Shown in pieces: positions 19,503-31,784 of a stretch of DNA of 64,000 bases. The notes under the pieces were generated by a model, which was not told where the DNA came from, did no database searches, and saw only the letters and a program-made list of their open reading frames with translations. The stretch lies in contig JALGQZ010000011.1 of NCBI GenBank assembly GCA_023105745.1, positions 26,883,112 to 26,947,111 on the forward strand, given 5' to 3'. The position numbers and the translations under genes are program-made. The DNA is from Austropuccinia psidii (taxonomy: Eukaryota > Basidiomycota > Pucciniomycetes > Pucciniales > Sphaerophragmiaceae). Within the stretch, counting starts at the first letter, position 1, and the number at the start of each line of letters is the position of its first letter.

Positions 19503-21527
19503 TGTAAGGTTTGACTATGAAACAATAAGTAAAAATTACTAATTTATTACTTATTGTACTCTGAATGTCCTCATGAATTGAATAAATAAGATTAAAAATA
19601 TAATAATAATAAATAATTATTATTATTATGGCGTAAAATAATTATATTATTAAATAAATATAATAATATAATTTATATTATGAAAATATAATATAATAAA
19701 TAAATATATTAATATAAAATAATTAATATATTTAAAAAGCTCTTTATTATTGTTACCAACAAATGATAAAGGCGTAAAAAATTGCTTTCTATTAATAAAA
19801 AACAATTAATAACAATAATATTACTAATATTAAAGTTATGAATTAATATAAATACTATTTATATTAATTAGAGAATTATTAAGAGAGTAATAATAGAGAA
19901 ATTATTATAATAAGAGAAAATAACCTACTTTTAACACTTAATATAATAATTTTGAAATATTTTACGCCAAAAAAATATAAATACAACCTTTTCAAATTGT
20001 ATTTACAATAAAAATAAAGAAAATTACAAATTATTCTGGATTTTTACGTGGAAATGAGTTTTTAGAGAGATTTTTAACAAAAACAATTAAATAAATGATC
20101 TAAGCACGTCAAAATAGATGATTATAACAAGGTGGTCTTTGGTCTTTAATAATATAATAGTTTTATATATAAAGAATAAAGAAATTACCTTTGATTTAAT
20201 TGATTTAATGTTTTTGATGCGTCTGAGGGGAAAATAGAGTAAAAAGAGCTCTATTTATAGTAAATACCTCCCTCCTAGAGTCCAACAGACTTCTAGTAGA
20301 CGTGTACTGATCATACACACTGGGATTGATCAGTATCTTAAGGTTTGGAGATGATTACATCATTATCAAACCATATTACATCATTATTACACCATTATTT
20401 AGAGTTATCACTATAACTCTAAGTGTGATGACATCAGAGGCTTGGCAGAACCCCAAATTTCGTGGATTTTATAAGTTTTAATCATAAACTAATAGTATTC
20501 ACCAATTTTATCACTCTTAAGACTGTTAAACTTAAATTAAGGTTACTGTGAGTGATCATAACTGCTCAAATTAAGCTCAACTTTGATCCTCAATAACTTT
20601 AAAGATTTACACGCTACAGCAATTCAGAGAGTGAGTTCTGATAGCCTGGTATAACCTTATTATGCTGCCAAGAGCGTTTCATTACATCATCAAAACTCTA
20701 ATTTTGATCATTTTTCTTGTAACTCATCTTTTCTGTCGAAATTCAATATTTTAAACTTCAAACCTTGATTTCAGGGGGCTATACCCTGAATTTAATAATA
20801 AAATTACATCATTCTTCACTAATGAACTAGTAGAATCCAACTGTATACTTTTTTTTAAGTTTGGAACACTTTCACAACAAAGTGGTCAACAGCTCTGTTG
20901 ATTTTTATCAATATTTCATTATAGGTTTTAACCTTGTTTATAATTTGTAAAATAAAGTTCATATCTGTGTTCTTACAGTAATTACGTGGTAACTTTATTT
21001 TTGGTTTATCATTCTATCATGTATAGTTTAGGAGATATTAGCTATGATCCTTGAATATATGCGTTGACCAAAAAAGTGCATATATTCAGGTTAATTCCTT
21101 AAGTATTAACTTTGGAAATTAGCTTATTAATTGTTTTATGTGTGGAGTTTTGTGGGGAATCCACTGGTACAATTTATTTTACATGTTGTTTCATTAGTTC
21201 TTGAGATAAATAAGGTTTTATGGTTTTTATAAGGTATTATACCTTATAATTCATTAAATATTGACTTTACAGATATGCCATAAAAATGGTATATGTGTAT
21301 TTTACCATGGGGAATCCAATGGTATAATGTATTTTACATTTTGATTCATTGGTTCTTAAGTTAAACCAATTTCTGTACCAATTTATGGTATTTTTTGTAT
21401 ATTTAAGTAGTTATTTTTAATGTATAATTATTCTAAGTAATTTTAATATAATTATATTAAAGGTATAATTATTCTGAGTCTTTTTTGTGACCTTATTTGT
21501 TATGTGGTCATATCTCAAAGGCTCACA
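19503..21527 (-). repeat. Element B 3' LTR
   Basis: Matches 34304-36329 closely along its whole length. The minus strand carries a TATA-like TACTATAAATAGAGCTC (near 20242-20258), a likely promoter followed by the expected transcript start. A purine-rich tract just 5' of it on the minus strand (21528-21549) is the polypurine primer. Confidence 0.9.
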
Positions 21528-21645
21528 TTCCCTACCACCAAAAAAGACTGTACCACAATCTGATATGTGTGATTAGGGTATCATCCACTGTCCTACCTCT
21601 TCATTAGACTTTATCAGTCCTGAAGCTCAATAATGCTTGATTTTT

Positions 21646-24600
21646 TTATTCTTTAGGTTTTCTTTCATGTCTAAAGCTCCTCAGTAGTTTATCAGCATTT
21701 GTTATATCTTTCTCAAGTAGCCATTCATCTTCTTGAGTTGGATTTCTATACCTTACAAGGTATTCTCTTTCTTTTTTGTTCCTTGTCCTTCTTTCTTTAA
21801 GGACTTTTACAATTCTTTTTTCTTCTCCTTCTTCCAAAGGGGGAATTTCAAGTGGGGGTTTATTTCTTAGTGGAAATAATTCCTTGTCACTTGAGCTGTA
21901 AGGTTTTATAAGACTTACAGGGAAAGTTGGGTGTTTATTCATTAAATCACCTGTAAGTTCCAATTGTACAGCATTGGGTCCATGAAGTGCTTTTACCATA
22001 AATGGTCCTGCAAAGGAATCTTTTAATTTTTTTGGTCCTTTTATGTTATTAAAGTTAAGAGTTGATACTAATACCAAATCTCCTATTTTGAAGTCAGGTG
22101 GTTTATGACTTTTGTCCCATCTTTCTTTTGCATATTTGAAAGAGTCTTGCATGCATCTGTTTGCATGGTGTCTTGCTTTGTCAAGCATTATCTTAAAACT
22201 GCTTGCTGTTGGGTTTATGTCCACTAAGTCCTTTTTGAGGGTATCATAAGGAAGTCTTGGATTCCAACCTTTCTGTAGCATTGCTGGTGTTTTGCCAGTA
22301 GAAGAATGGATTGATGTCTTATATGCCAGTTCAAGTTCTGGTATTAGTGTACACCAATCATGGGTAAAACCATCAGAATCTTTGAATTCTAGCCCATAAG
22401 CACAGAATCTTCTGATCATGTCCTCTAAGGTCTGTATCATTCTTTCTGCTAAACCATCAGTTTGGGGATGGTAAGCTGTTGAGAATGATAGCTTTGTCCC
22501 AAATAAGTTATGGAGATTTGTCCATAATGCTGAAGTGAACTTTGGGTCTCTGCCACTTATAATATTTTGGAATAAGCCTGTGTGGCTAATGACTTTATTC
22601 CAAATCATTATGGCTGTATCCATAGCTGTGTCATCTTTATGACATGGTAAGAACATGGGAGTTTTACTGTACCTGTCAACTAACACTAGACATGCATTAT
22701 AGCTCCTGTCTCCTCCTGGAGGTAGTGCTGTTACCCAATCCATATGAACTATTTCCCATGGGGATTTTGGTTCTTGGATTTGGATCATCATTCCAAATTT
22801 CTTTCCTGTGGCTCTGTTGGCTTTTTGACATCTGTCACAGGTTTGGAAGTACTCTGCAACATCTTTCTTCCAATTTGGCCACCAAGAGCAGGTTTTCACC
22901 CTCTCTAGTGTCCTATCTTCTGAGAGATGTCCAGATGCAACACTATCATGACACTCATGTAAAATAGTGTTTATTAGTGTTCTATCTGTTAAGGCCATAA
23001 CACATGTGTGTTTTGTTCTATGGTAAAGGATTCCATCAAGGAGGTGGAATCTTCCTTCATCATATTCCTTTTTCCATATTTCATCTAGTTTTGATGAAAG
23101 TGATGAATCTTTGCAGTCTTTCATTAGAAGTTGGCTTAAGATATGGCAATTTTTTTCTATCTTATAGCTTTCTTTAGCTTGGTTAAAGAATTCTGTGCCT
23201 ATGTCTGTGACGCATATTCCTTCTATATGGTGCTCTTCTTGTGGTACCCATGCTGGATTGTCAGGGGTATTTGCTAAAGCCCATCTGCTAAGACCATATG
23301 CATTTTTATGAATATTTCCAGATTTATGTACAATAGTCATATTTCCTCTATATTCTTGGATAGCAATTTGCCATCTCAGCATATGTCTATTTGGAGTCTT
23401 CATATTTAATAGTGATTTCACAGCATTACAGTCTGTGATTACATCAAATACTGTGCCTTCCAAATAATAATGCAGTTTTTCTAAAGCCCACACTAGGCAT
23501 AAGCATTCCATTTGGCTTGCTCCATACCTTGCTTCTGTTGGCTTTATTTGCCTTGAAATGAAACAAATTGGTCCTTCCACTGGTTTATCATTGATAATTT
23601 GTGTTTGGTGAAGTGCAGCACCTAATCCTTCTCCACAAGCATCAATGTATAGTTTGAAAGGTAGTTTCCAATCTGGCATTAGAAGAAATGGGGCATTTGT
23701 TAGTGAATTTTTCAATTCTTCATATGCCTTGAGCCTTTCTTCAGTCATTTCATAAACTGTTTGTTGGTCACATAATTTATATAAGGATTTGGCAATTTTT
23801 GCAAAGTCCTTTATATGCTGTCTATAGTAACCAGCAAATCCTAAAAATGATTGCATTTCTTTTTTGGTTTGAGGCATTGGTTTGAGTAGTACTGCTGCTA
23901 CTTTATTTTTGTCTATGCCTAGACTAAGTCCAGATACAACATGTCCTAGTTCTTTTAATTCACTATATGCAAAATGACACTTTTTCAAGGAAATTTTCAT
24001 ATTCACTTGGACTATTTTTTGTAGTACCCTTTCTAGTCTTGTAAGGTGACTTTCCCAAGTTTCTGAGCAAACTATGATATCATCAATATAGATAATTAAC
24101 CATCCTTCTGATAATTCTTCAGGGAATATGGTATTCATCATTCTTTGATAATGGGAAGGTGCATTTTTTATCCCAAATGGCATTCTTAAGTATTCAAAAA
24201 TTCCACAATGGACTATTATTCTTAGTAGTTTCTTGGCATTGTCTGTTAAGAAATTTTGATGAAAACCCTTAAGAGCATCCATAGCTGTGATGAACTTAGC
24301 TTGTGACAATTGGGTCAATGTCTCATGGATTCTAGGTATTGGATATCTGTCTGGAATGGTATAGGTGTTCAGGGCTCTGAAGTCTCCTACCATCCTTGAT
24401 TTTCCATTATGCCAAGTTATAATGACAGGTGTAGTAACTTCTACTTGTTCATTATGTCCAACCTTTCTTAATACTCCAAGGTCCATTAATTCTTTAATGT
24501 GCACTTCTAAGGCTTCTCTAGCCCTTGGACTGGCTGGATAAGCAGGTCTTCTTAATAAAGGTGGGTAAGGCTTTTCTACATTAAGAATTATATCCACTTT

Positions 24601-25664
24601 ATGTCCAATTATGGCACCTAGTGGCTCTTTGTCAGTTGCAAAGGCATTTTTATACTTAAATAAGAGGTCAATCAATTTTTCTTTCATTTTTTCTGTTAAT
24701 TCTTGATTGAATTCTGCCTCTTTAGGTTGTTCAGATATAAAAAGTTCCTTTTCTGGAATTTTTTCTTCCTTCTTAATGACTGTGATTTGTTTTTTGTTAT
24801 TTAAGAAGCCAAACTTTTGTCTTTTGTTATCTCCTATGGTAAAATATCTATCTTTTTGGTTGGAGATATCTATACCATAGATTGATAAGTAGTCATTCCC
24901 AAGTATGAAATGATTACTAGTACAGTTGTCCATTACTACAAACTCTACTTTAATTCTGACACATTGTGAGGGATGAGGAAAAATTAGTGTTAAATCAATT
25001 ATTTCAAGGGGCTTCATGCTCTCACTTGCACTACTAAATTTGACACCTTGTATTGGCATAAGTTTTTCTTGCCAGTTTGGGACAATGGTTTGTAAATAAC
25101 TTTTGCCAACACAAGTGCAATATGCTCCTGTATCCAAGTTAACTTTTCCTTCCTGGTTATCAACCATAACAATACTTATACTTGATTTTCCAGCTGTATA
25201 TCCCATTCCTCTTGCAGGTTTGGTTATATACATTTTGGCATCTTGTATGTTTGTCAGGTTTGTGTCAGATGTTCCAACTTGTGGTAGGTTTGAATTAACA
25301 TCCAGTACTTCATAAATTATATCAATATTATTAATTTGTGCATTAATTATATTGATTTCATCACTTTCAGAGCTTTCTGACTCTTCTGTGTCTTTTTCAG
25401 AGTCAGATTCCTCTTCTTTGTCATTGTGGTTTTCTGTTTCCACAATTTCATTAATATTTGCTTTTTTAAGGCAATTATTGGCTAAGTGTCCAATACCTCC
25501 ACATTTATGGCATTTTCTTTGCTCATTATTGTTGGATGTATTGGGCTTAAAGGATTCTTTTGATTTATCTTTTTTGATAAATAGCTTATTTGGGCTTTTA
25601 ATGTCCAATTTTTTCCAAGTCCTGCCAATTTTTGTTCTTGTCACTATATCTTCTAGTGCATTTA
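21646..25664 (-). CDS. Element B pol: protease, RT, RNase H, integrase, chromodomain
   Basis: The 1332-codon frame from 25644 is open and, before insertion of element C, continued directly from gag. In order: CCHC knuckle ([14 protein letters not shown], about residue 45); aspartic protease LDTGA (about 170); reverse transcriptase with YIDD (about 515-520); RNase H ([39 protein letters not shown]); integrase HHCC zinc domain (about 895-940); integrase core with MDW (about 968) and GLAERM (about 1066); and a C-terminal chromodomain ([15 protein letters not shown]). Odd residues: the integrase second Asp motif reads IISGRDPKF where A and C have SDRDPKF, and the last RNase H motif reads NAYGLSR instead of NADGLSR. 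Both positions are catalytic in the families, so the element is intact in frame but probably disabled. Confidence 0.92.
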
Positions 25665-27102
25665 TGTCAGGCTGAGTCTATATTGAAGTGGTAATAACGG
25701 TATTTACAACTAGAATTATGACTGTGACACGTAGAAAATTGATTAAAAATAAGAGTTTTTAATTTTAAAGATGATTTATAATATATTTAAAGGGTTCTAC
25801 TATTGGAAAATAGTGGTGGTGAGCGCTATTGAGAACCCAGGGTGCAATCTTACCAGTTGAGTTACTATAATAAGAGTTACAATAATTAAATATATAATTA
25901 TACCTGTTTATTACCCAAGAGTAAAACTGTTTTTGACAGTTTACTACGTAGGGTATTCAAGAGCAGGATGAGGAAAGGCTTTTGGCTGTGAAAAGCCCTC
26001 CTTTTATCCTAAAATTGAGGTGGAAAGGCTGCTAGACCTTTCCACGTAGAGGAAGTGAAGATTTTTCACTCTCTATGACAGGCTTGTGGTTTGCAAACAA
26101 CCTGTATACCCTGTATTGGGCTCAGATGTGGTTTTGAAACCACATCTGGGCAGTTTTCACCAATACAGGGTGAAATTTTTCATCTGGGGACCTCACAGCC
26201 TGATTCTGACGTGTATGACGCGTAGAATGCTGTACAGAAACTGTATGGGACCCCAGTATTGACTGACATATGAGGTATTGAAGTAAAAACATGCTTCTTT
26301 GTCTATTTGACACCTCATATTCATGGTTATGGGATATTATCCCATGGTAAGGCTGTATCTGACAGCAGGTGGGATTTTGACCTTAAAATGGTCATAACTC
26401 TGTCAGTTTTTGAGATATCAAGCTCAACGTTGGTTCATTGAATAGCTCTGTATGAGCTGTACACAATGGTACCCAACTTGACATGGTTCTCATTAAATAT
26501 GACAAAGTTATCCCATGTACAAGTATTTTTGTACATTGGCGTGGTCTGGGCAAAAGCTGTATTGAGCTTGTTTGGCCAATAACTTCTGTTGTAGTTGAGC
26601 TATGAGGAAATAGATGGCACCATCAGATAGCCCTGATTGTGCTCTTTCCAAAAAGACCCCACTTTAGGTATCTCACACTAAAACTGTAAAAGTTAGATGA
26701 GAGGTGAATGTTTTGTTCACCCTTATTTGGTCTGAATTTGACCATAACTCAAGTAATACTGGTGCTAGCTCAGTTTGGCTAGCACCATTAGATAGCCCTG
26801 GCTTAGAGCTTCATTTTGAGTACCCATTTGATGGGGTTAAGCCTCTCCTTCTAGATTTTAGATGAGAGGTGAAAATTAAGGTTTATGCTCAGCAATAACT
26901 TTGAGCAGGAATAACTTTGTTATTTCTTGTCCTATGTTGATGGGACTTATATTTTCAGAAAGAGGTGAGTTTCCTCTTTCTTCTGATACCTTTTGAGCTA
27001 ATTTGGCTCATTTCCATGTTTTGGTGGTATTTTGGCTATACCATTGGTTTATGGTATTTTGGCTGTCATGCTTGTGCTCTGGTTTTGAGTCACAGGCTGA
27101 CA
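25665..27102 (-). repeat. Element C 3' LTR, complete
   Basis: 1438 bp with TGTCAGCCTG and CAGCCTGACA ends. The segment 26445-27102 is nearly identical to 31122-31779. A purine-rich tract (AGAGGGAGGG on the minus strand, 27103-27120) marks the polypurine primer. Confidence 0.9.
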
Positions 27103-27126
27103 TACCCTCCCTCTAAAAAAGGCTCA

Positions 27127-30100
27127 TCATTGATGAGACTGTTCAGTCCTCCTAGAGGCTCTGAATCTCCTTAGATTAAGGTTCCCATCTGGTATGGCAT
27201 CCTCTGCCAACCATTTGTCTTTGTCAGCTGTCTGGTTCTTGAATCTGACTAGATATTGTCTCTGATCCTTCCCATTAAGTCTGATTTTTCTGGCCCTGAT
27301 GATTTTACTCACAGGTCCAGGAGAGTCTTCTACTTCCACTATTTCTGGTGGAGTGATGTTTTTCTTCCTGGAGGGGAATTTATCCTCCTCTGTTTGGAAG
27401 TATGGTTTGACCAGGCTTACTGGAAAGACTGGGTGTTTCCTAGAAACCTCCTCAGTGAGCTTGACTTCTACTGCATTCTTCCCTATCAACTTAGTGATAG
27501 TGAAGGGCCCTACAAATGAGTCTCTCATTTTCTTAGGTCCTTTGAGATTGTTAAAGTTCAGTGTAGATACTAACACCTGGTCCCCTTCCTTGAAGTCAGG
27601 TTCCATATGTGATTTGTCCCACCTCTGCTTGTTATACTCTTTGGCCTCAGCTATGCATTTGGCAGCAGTATCACAGGCTTTCTTCCACATATCATGAAAG
27701 TCTTTGGCTGTGGGGTGGATGGTTAGAAGATTTTTCTTCAAGTTATCCACAGGTAACAGGGGATTCCACCCTTTCTCTACCAGTGCAGGTGTTTTTCCTG
27801 TGGTAGAGTGCTGGCTTGTATTATAAGCCAGTTGGACTGCTGGTAAGAGGGTGACCCAATCATGGGTGTATCCCTCATGGTCCTTGTATTCCATGCCATA
27901 GGCACAGAACCTCCTGAGGATGTCCTCCATTGTTTGGATCATCCTCTCAGCTAGGCCATCTGTTTGTGGATGGTAAGCTGTGGAAAAAGCAAGCTTGGTG
28001 CCAAGCATGTCATATAAATTGGTCCAAAATTCAGATGTGAATTTTGGGTCCCTGTCACTGATTATGATCTTAGGGACTCCACAGGTGGATATGATGTTAT
28101 TCCAAAATAACAGAGCAGTGGCCATGGCTGTGTCCTCTTTATGGCATGGTAGGCATCTCATGCTCTTGCTGAACCTATCAACTATGATTAAGCAGGCATT
28201 GTAGTTTTCTTTGCCTCCTGGGACAAGTCCTGTGACCCAGTCCATGTTGATAGTTTCCCATGGGTGTTTGGGTTCTTCTATGTGTTGAAGCAACCCATAT
28301 TTCTTCCCATGCTTTCTATTTGCCTTTTGGCATCTTTCACAAGTGTTGATGTATTCACTCAACTCTTGCATCCACTTGGGCCACCAAGCTGTGCTTGCTA
28401 CCCTCTCTTTAGTCCTGTCTTCACTCATGTGTCCCATGTAGGGGCAGTCATGGCATTCCTGCAGGATTAAAGAGATGTGGTCTCTGTCTATCACTGTGAG
28501 TGCACTGGCGTGCTTGTCTCTGTGATAAATCAGGCCATCTATAAGGAAGGATTTATTGTCCTTATAGGCCCTCAACCAGGGTTCCTCCAGCTGGGTTTCC
28601 AGTTCTGGGCTCCTGTATTTTCGTTGAAGGAGTTGGAGTAGTATGCTACACTGTTTGTGTTTAGCATATGATTTCAGCACTGCATTGAAAAACTCATTGT
28701 GCAGTGCTGAGGAACTTATTCCCAGTATGGGGGTTTCTGTCCCTTCTGAATCAGTGTTTCCACTGTCAAGGGTACCACTCCCTGGTGCCCATTCAGAGAA
28801 TCTGAAGTTCTTCTTCCTATTTATTTCCATAAAATGGATAGGAATTTTTGCAGCAACTTCAGGGTCATAAGCTGGATTTCTTTTGACATTGTCCAGTGGC
28901 CATCTGCTAAGGCCATCTGCATTGGTATGGCTTTTACCTTCTTTGTATATGATGGTCATGTTCCCTCTATACTCCTGGATGGCTATTTGCCATCTCAGCA
29001 TGTGTCTATTAGTAGTCTTCATGTTTATTAAAGACTTCAAGGCTGTGCAGTCTGTTTAGACTTCAAAGACTGCACCCTCCAAATAATAATGGAGTTTTTC
29101 TAGAGCCCAGACTAGACATAGACATTCTGTCTGGGTGGCCTCATACCTGGCTTCTGAATCTTTCAGTTGCCTGGAGATGTAACATATTACACCTTCTCTT
29201 GGTTCACCATCCACAATTTGTCTTTGGTGAAGGGCTGCTCCCAAGCCTTGGCTGCATGCTGCATCTATATATAACTTGAATGGTAGTTCAAAGTCAGGCA
29301 AGATGAGTACAGGTGCATTTGTGAGTTCATATTTGATCCTCTCATATGCATCCCTCCTTTCCTTGGTTATTTCAAAAACTACATCCTTTGAGCATAACTT
29401 GTATAAACTACTAGTTATGTGGGCAAAGTTCTTGATGTGGTTTCTATAGTAGCTAGCAAATTCAAGGAAAGATTGCATCTCTTTGATGTTCTTTGGTACT
29501 GGCTTTTGCAGTACTGCTGCTACTTTGTTCTGGTCAATTGCCAGACTAAGGCCTGAGACTTTGTGTCCTAGAGCTAGTAGCTCTTGTTGGCCAAAATTAC
29601 ACCTTTTAAGTGAAATTTTCAGATTGATGGGTGTACATTTACTTAGCACTCTGTCTATGTATTGTACATGGTCTTCCCATGTCTCTGAGTATATAATGAT
29701 ATCATCAATATATACTACCATCCAGACTTCCATTATTTCTTCTTGAAATATGGTGTCCATCATCCTTTGGAAGTGGGCTGGTGCATTCTTGATGCCAAAT
29801 GGCATCCTGGTATACTCATATATGCCCATATGGCATATTATTCTGAGCAACTTCATGGAATTTGGTTTAACTCCATTTTGGTGGAAGCCTTTCATACAGT
29901 CCATCTTGGTTATGTATTTAGCTTTGGCCAGCTTATCCAGGGCATGAGGTATCCTTGGTATAGGGTACCTGTCTTCTTTTGTGTAGTTATTCAGGGCTCT
30001 GAAGTCTCCACACAATCTAGACTTGCCATCATGCCAGGTGATTAAGACAGGAGTGGTGATTTCCACTATTTCATTATGTCCAATCTTCCTGATGACATCC

Positions 30101-31121
30101 ATGTCCAGGAGTTCATTGATGTGTTTTTCAATTTCTTTCCTGGCTTCCAGTCTTGCTGGATAAGGAGGTCTCCTCAGCATGGGTGGATAAGGTCTTTCCA
30201 CATCCAGATATAGTTCTATATCATGGCCTTTAATCTTGCCTAGTGGTTCTTCACCTATGGCAAATGCTGGTCTGTTCTTCCTCAGCATCTTCAGTAAACT
30301 TAGTTTTTGTTTACTGGTGAGGGTAGTGCTAAACTGTCCCTCCCTGAATTCCTTCAAGAGTTCTTCTAGTGGATCCTGTGAATATATGTGGTATATATCA
30401 AGTGAAATTTCTTTTCCTTGTTGGTACCAATGGTAATGTGCCTGTTTTTACTGTTGTAAATATCTATGCCATACATCCTCTGGTAATCTGTTCCCAGTAA
30501 AAACCCTTGGATGTGGGCATCTTCAAGCACTACAAACTCTGGGTTGAGTCTGATATTACCCTTCCTGTGGGGTATAATTCTCTCTTTGATAATTATCCCA
30601 ATGGAAGTCATCTTCCCTGATGCACTTTTGAAGTTCCTTGCATTAGTGGGCAAGAGCTGCTTTTCCCAGTTTGGGAAGTGGTTATCCAGATAATTTCTGG
30701 CCACTATGGAGCAATGTGCTCCACTGTCAATGATCAGTGGGTTCTGAGCATTGTCAATACATAAAGTCATTTTTGTGGCTTTTCCATGTATATATGCCAT
30801 TCCTTTGGTTGGTGTAACCAGGAATTTTTGTGCATCTTGTGTGTGTTTGCACAAGTTCTTGTTGGCAGTGTCCTGTGGTATGCCTGCTTCCAACTGTATA
30901 TCCTGGATTTCCAATGGGGTTTCCTCTTGGTATTCCACTAGAAATTCTTCTCTTGGGTCTTGATCATCATCAGATGGTTCTCTGATGGCATCTCCCATAG
31001 AGTCTGATTCAGAATCCTCTGTTGGAGGTTCTTCTTCAGGGACTTTTTCTATAGCATAGACTTTTTTCTTTGCTTTTGGACAGTTGTTGGCATAGTGGTC
31101 TGTTGAACCACAATTTTGACA
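27127..31121 (-). pseudogene. Element C pol: knuckle, protease, RT, RNase H, integrase, chromodomain
   Basis: Reading from 31121: a knuckle CQNCGSTDHYANNC, then the frame 30998-30366 with protease LIIDSGAHCSIV. A frame slip near 30400 leads to 30357-29056 with reverse transcriptase (YIDD) and the start of RNase H. An in-frame TAA at 29058-29056 interrupts VFEV-TDC, after which 29040-27127 completes RNase H (NADGLSRW), integrase ([26 protein letters not shown]) and a chromodomain-like end (RQYLVRFKN). Unlike element B, the catalytic motifs are intact; only two lesions break the frame. It is a separate family from A and B, about as far from both. Confidence 0.85.
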
Positions 31122-31779
31122 GCTCTGTATGAGCTCTACACAATGGTACCCAACTTGACATGGTTCTCATTAAATATGACAAAGTTATCCCATGTACAAG
31201 TATTTTTGTACATTGGCGTGGTCTGGGCAAAAGCTGTATTGAGCTTGTTTGGCCAATAACTTCTGTTGTAGTTGAGCTATGAGGAAATGGATGGCACCAT
31301 CAGATAGCCCTGATTGTGCTCTTTCCAAAAAGACCCCACTTTAGGTATCTCACACTAAAACTGTAAAAGTTAGATGAGAGGTGAATGTTTTGTTCACCCT
31401 TATTTGGTCTGAATTTGACCATAACTCAAGTAATACTGGTGCTAGCTCAGTTTGGCTAGCACCATTAGATAGCCCTGGCTTAGAGCTTCATTTTGAGTAC
31501 CCATTTGATGGGGTTAAGCCTCTCCTTCTAGATTTTAGATGAGAGGTGAAAATTAAGTTTTATGCTCTGCAATAACTTTGAGCAGGAATAACTTTGTTAT
31601 TTCTTGTCCTATGTTGATGGGACTTATATTTTCAGAAAGAGGTGAGTTTCCTCTTTCTTCTGATACCTTTTGAGCTAATTTGGCTCAGCTCCATGTTTTG
31701 GTGGTATTTTGGCTATACCATTGGTTTATGGTATTTTGGCTGTCATGCTTGTGCTCTGGTTTTGAGTCACAGGCTGACA
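31122..31779 (-). repeat. Element C 5' LTR, truncated
   Basis: Only the first 658 bp of the LTR remain. Similarity to the 3' LTR stops sharply within AGCTCTGTATGAGCT, and nucleocapsid coding sequence begins at once, marking a deletion between the LTR and gag. Confidence 0.88.
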
Positions 31780-31784
31780 ATTTA

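Larger units (their letters stand above)
25665..31779 (-). mobile_element. Element C: Ty3/gypsy retrotransposon with truncated 5' end
   Basis: A perfect target duplication ATTTA (25660-25664 and 31780-31784) flanks a 6115-bp insertion in the gag of element B. The 3' LTR is complete (27102-25665, TGTCAG...CTGACA). The 5' LTR keeps only its first 658 bp (31779-31122), which abut the nucleocapsid zinc knuckle; the rest of the LTR, the primer site and most of gag are gone. Pol carries one frameshift and one nonsense codon. Confidence 0.92.

Noticed and set aside
22644..22967. Plus-strand open frame of 107 codons, and similar ones at 25352-25675 and 27299-27697
   Set aside because: They lie antisense to well-conserved integrase, knuckle and chromodomain coding sequence and are shadows.
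26445..31779. Interpreting the two similar 658-bp segments as a complete pair of short LTRs
   Set aside because: The left copy continues to 25665 with proper CTGACA end and ATTTA duplication, so the real LTR is 1438 bp and the right copy is truncated.
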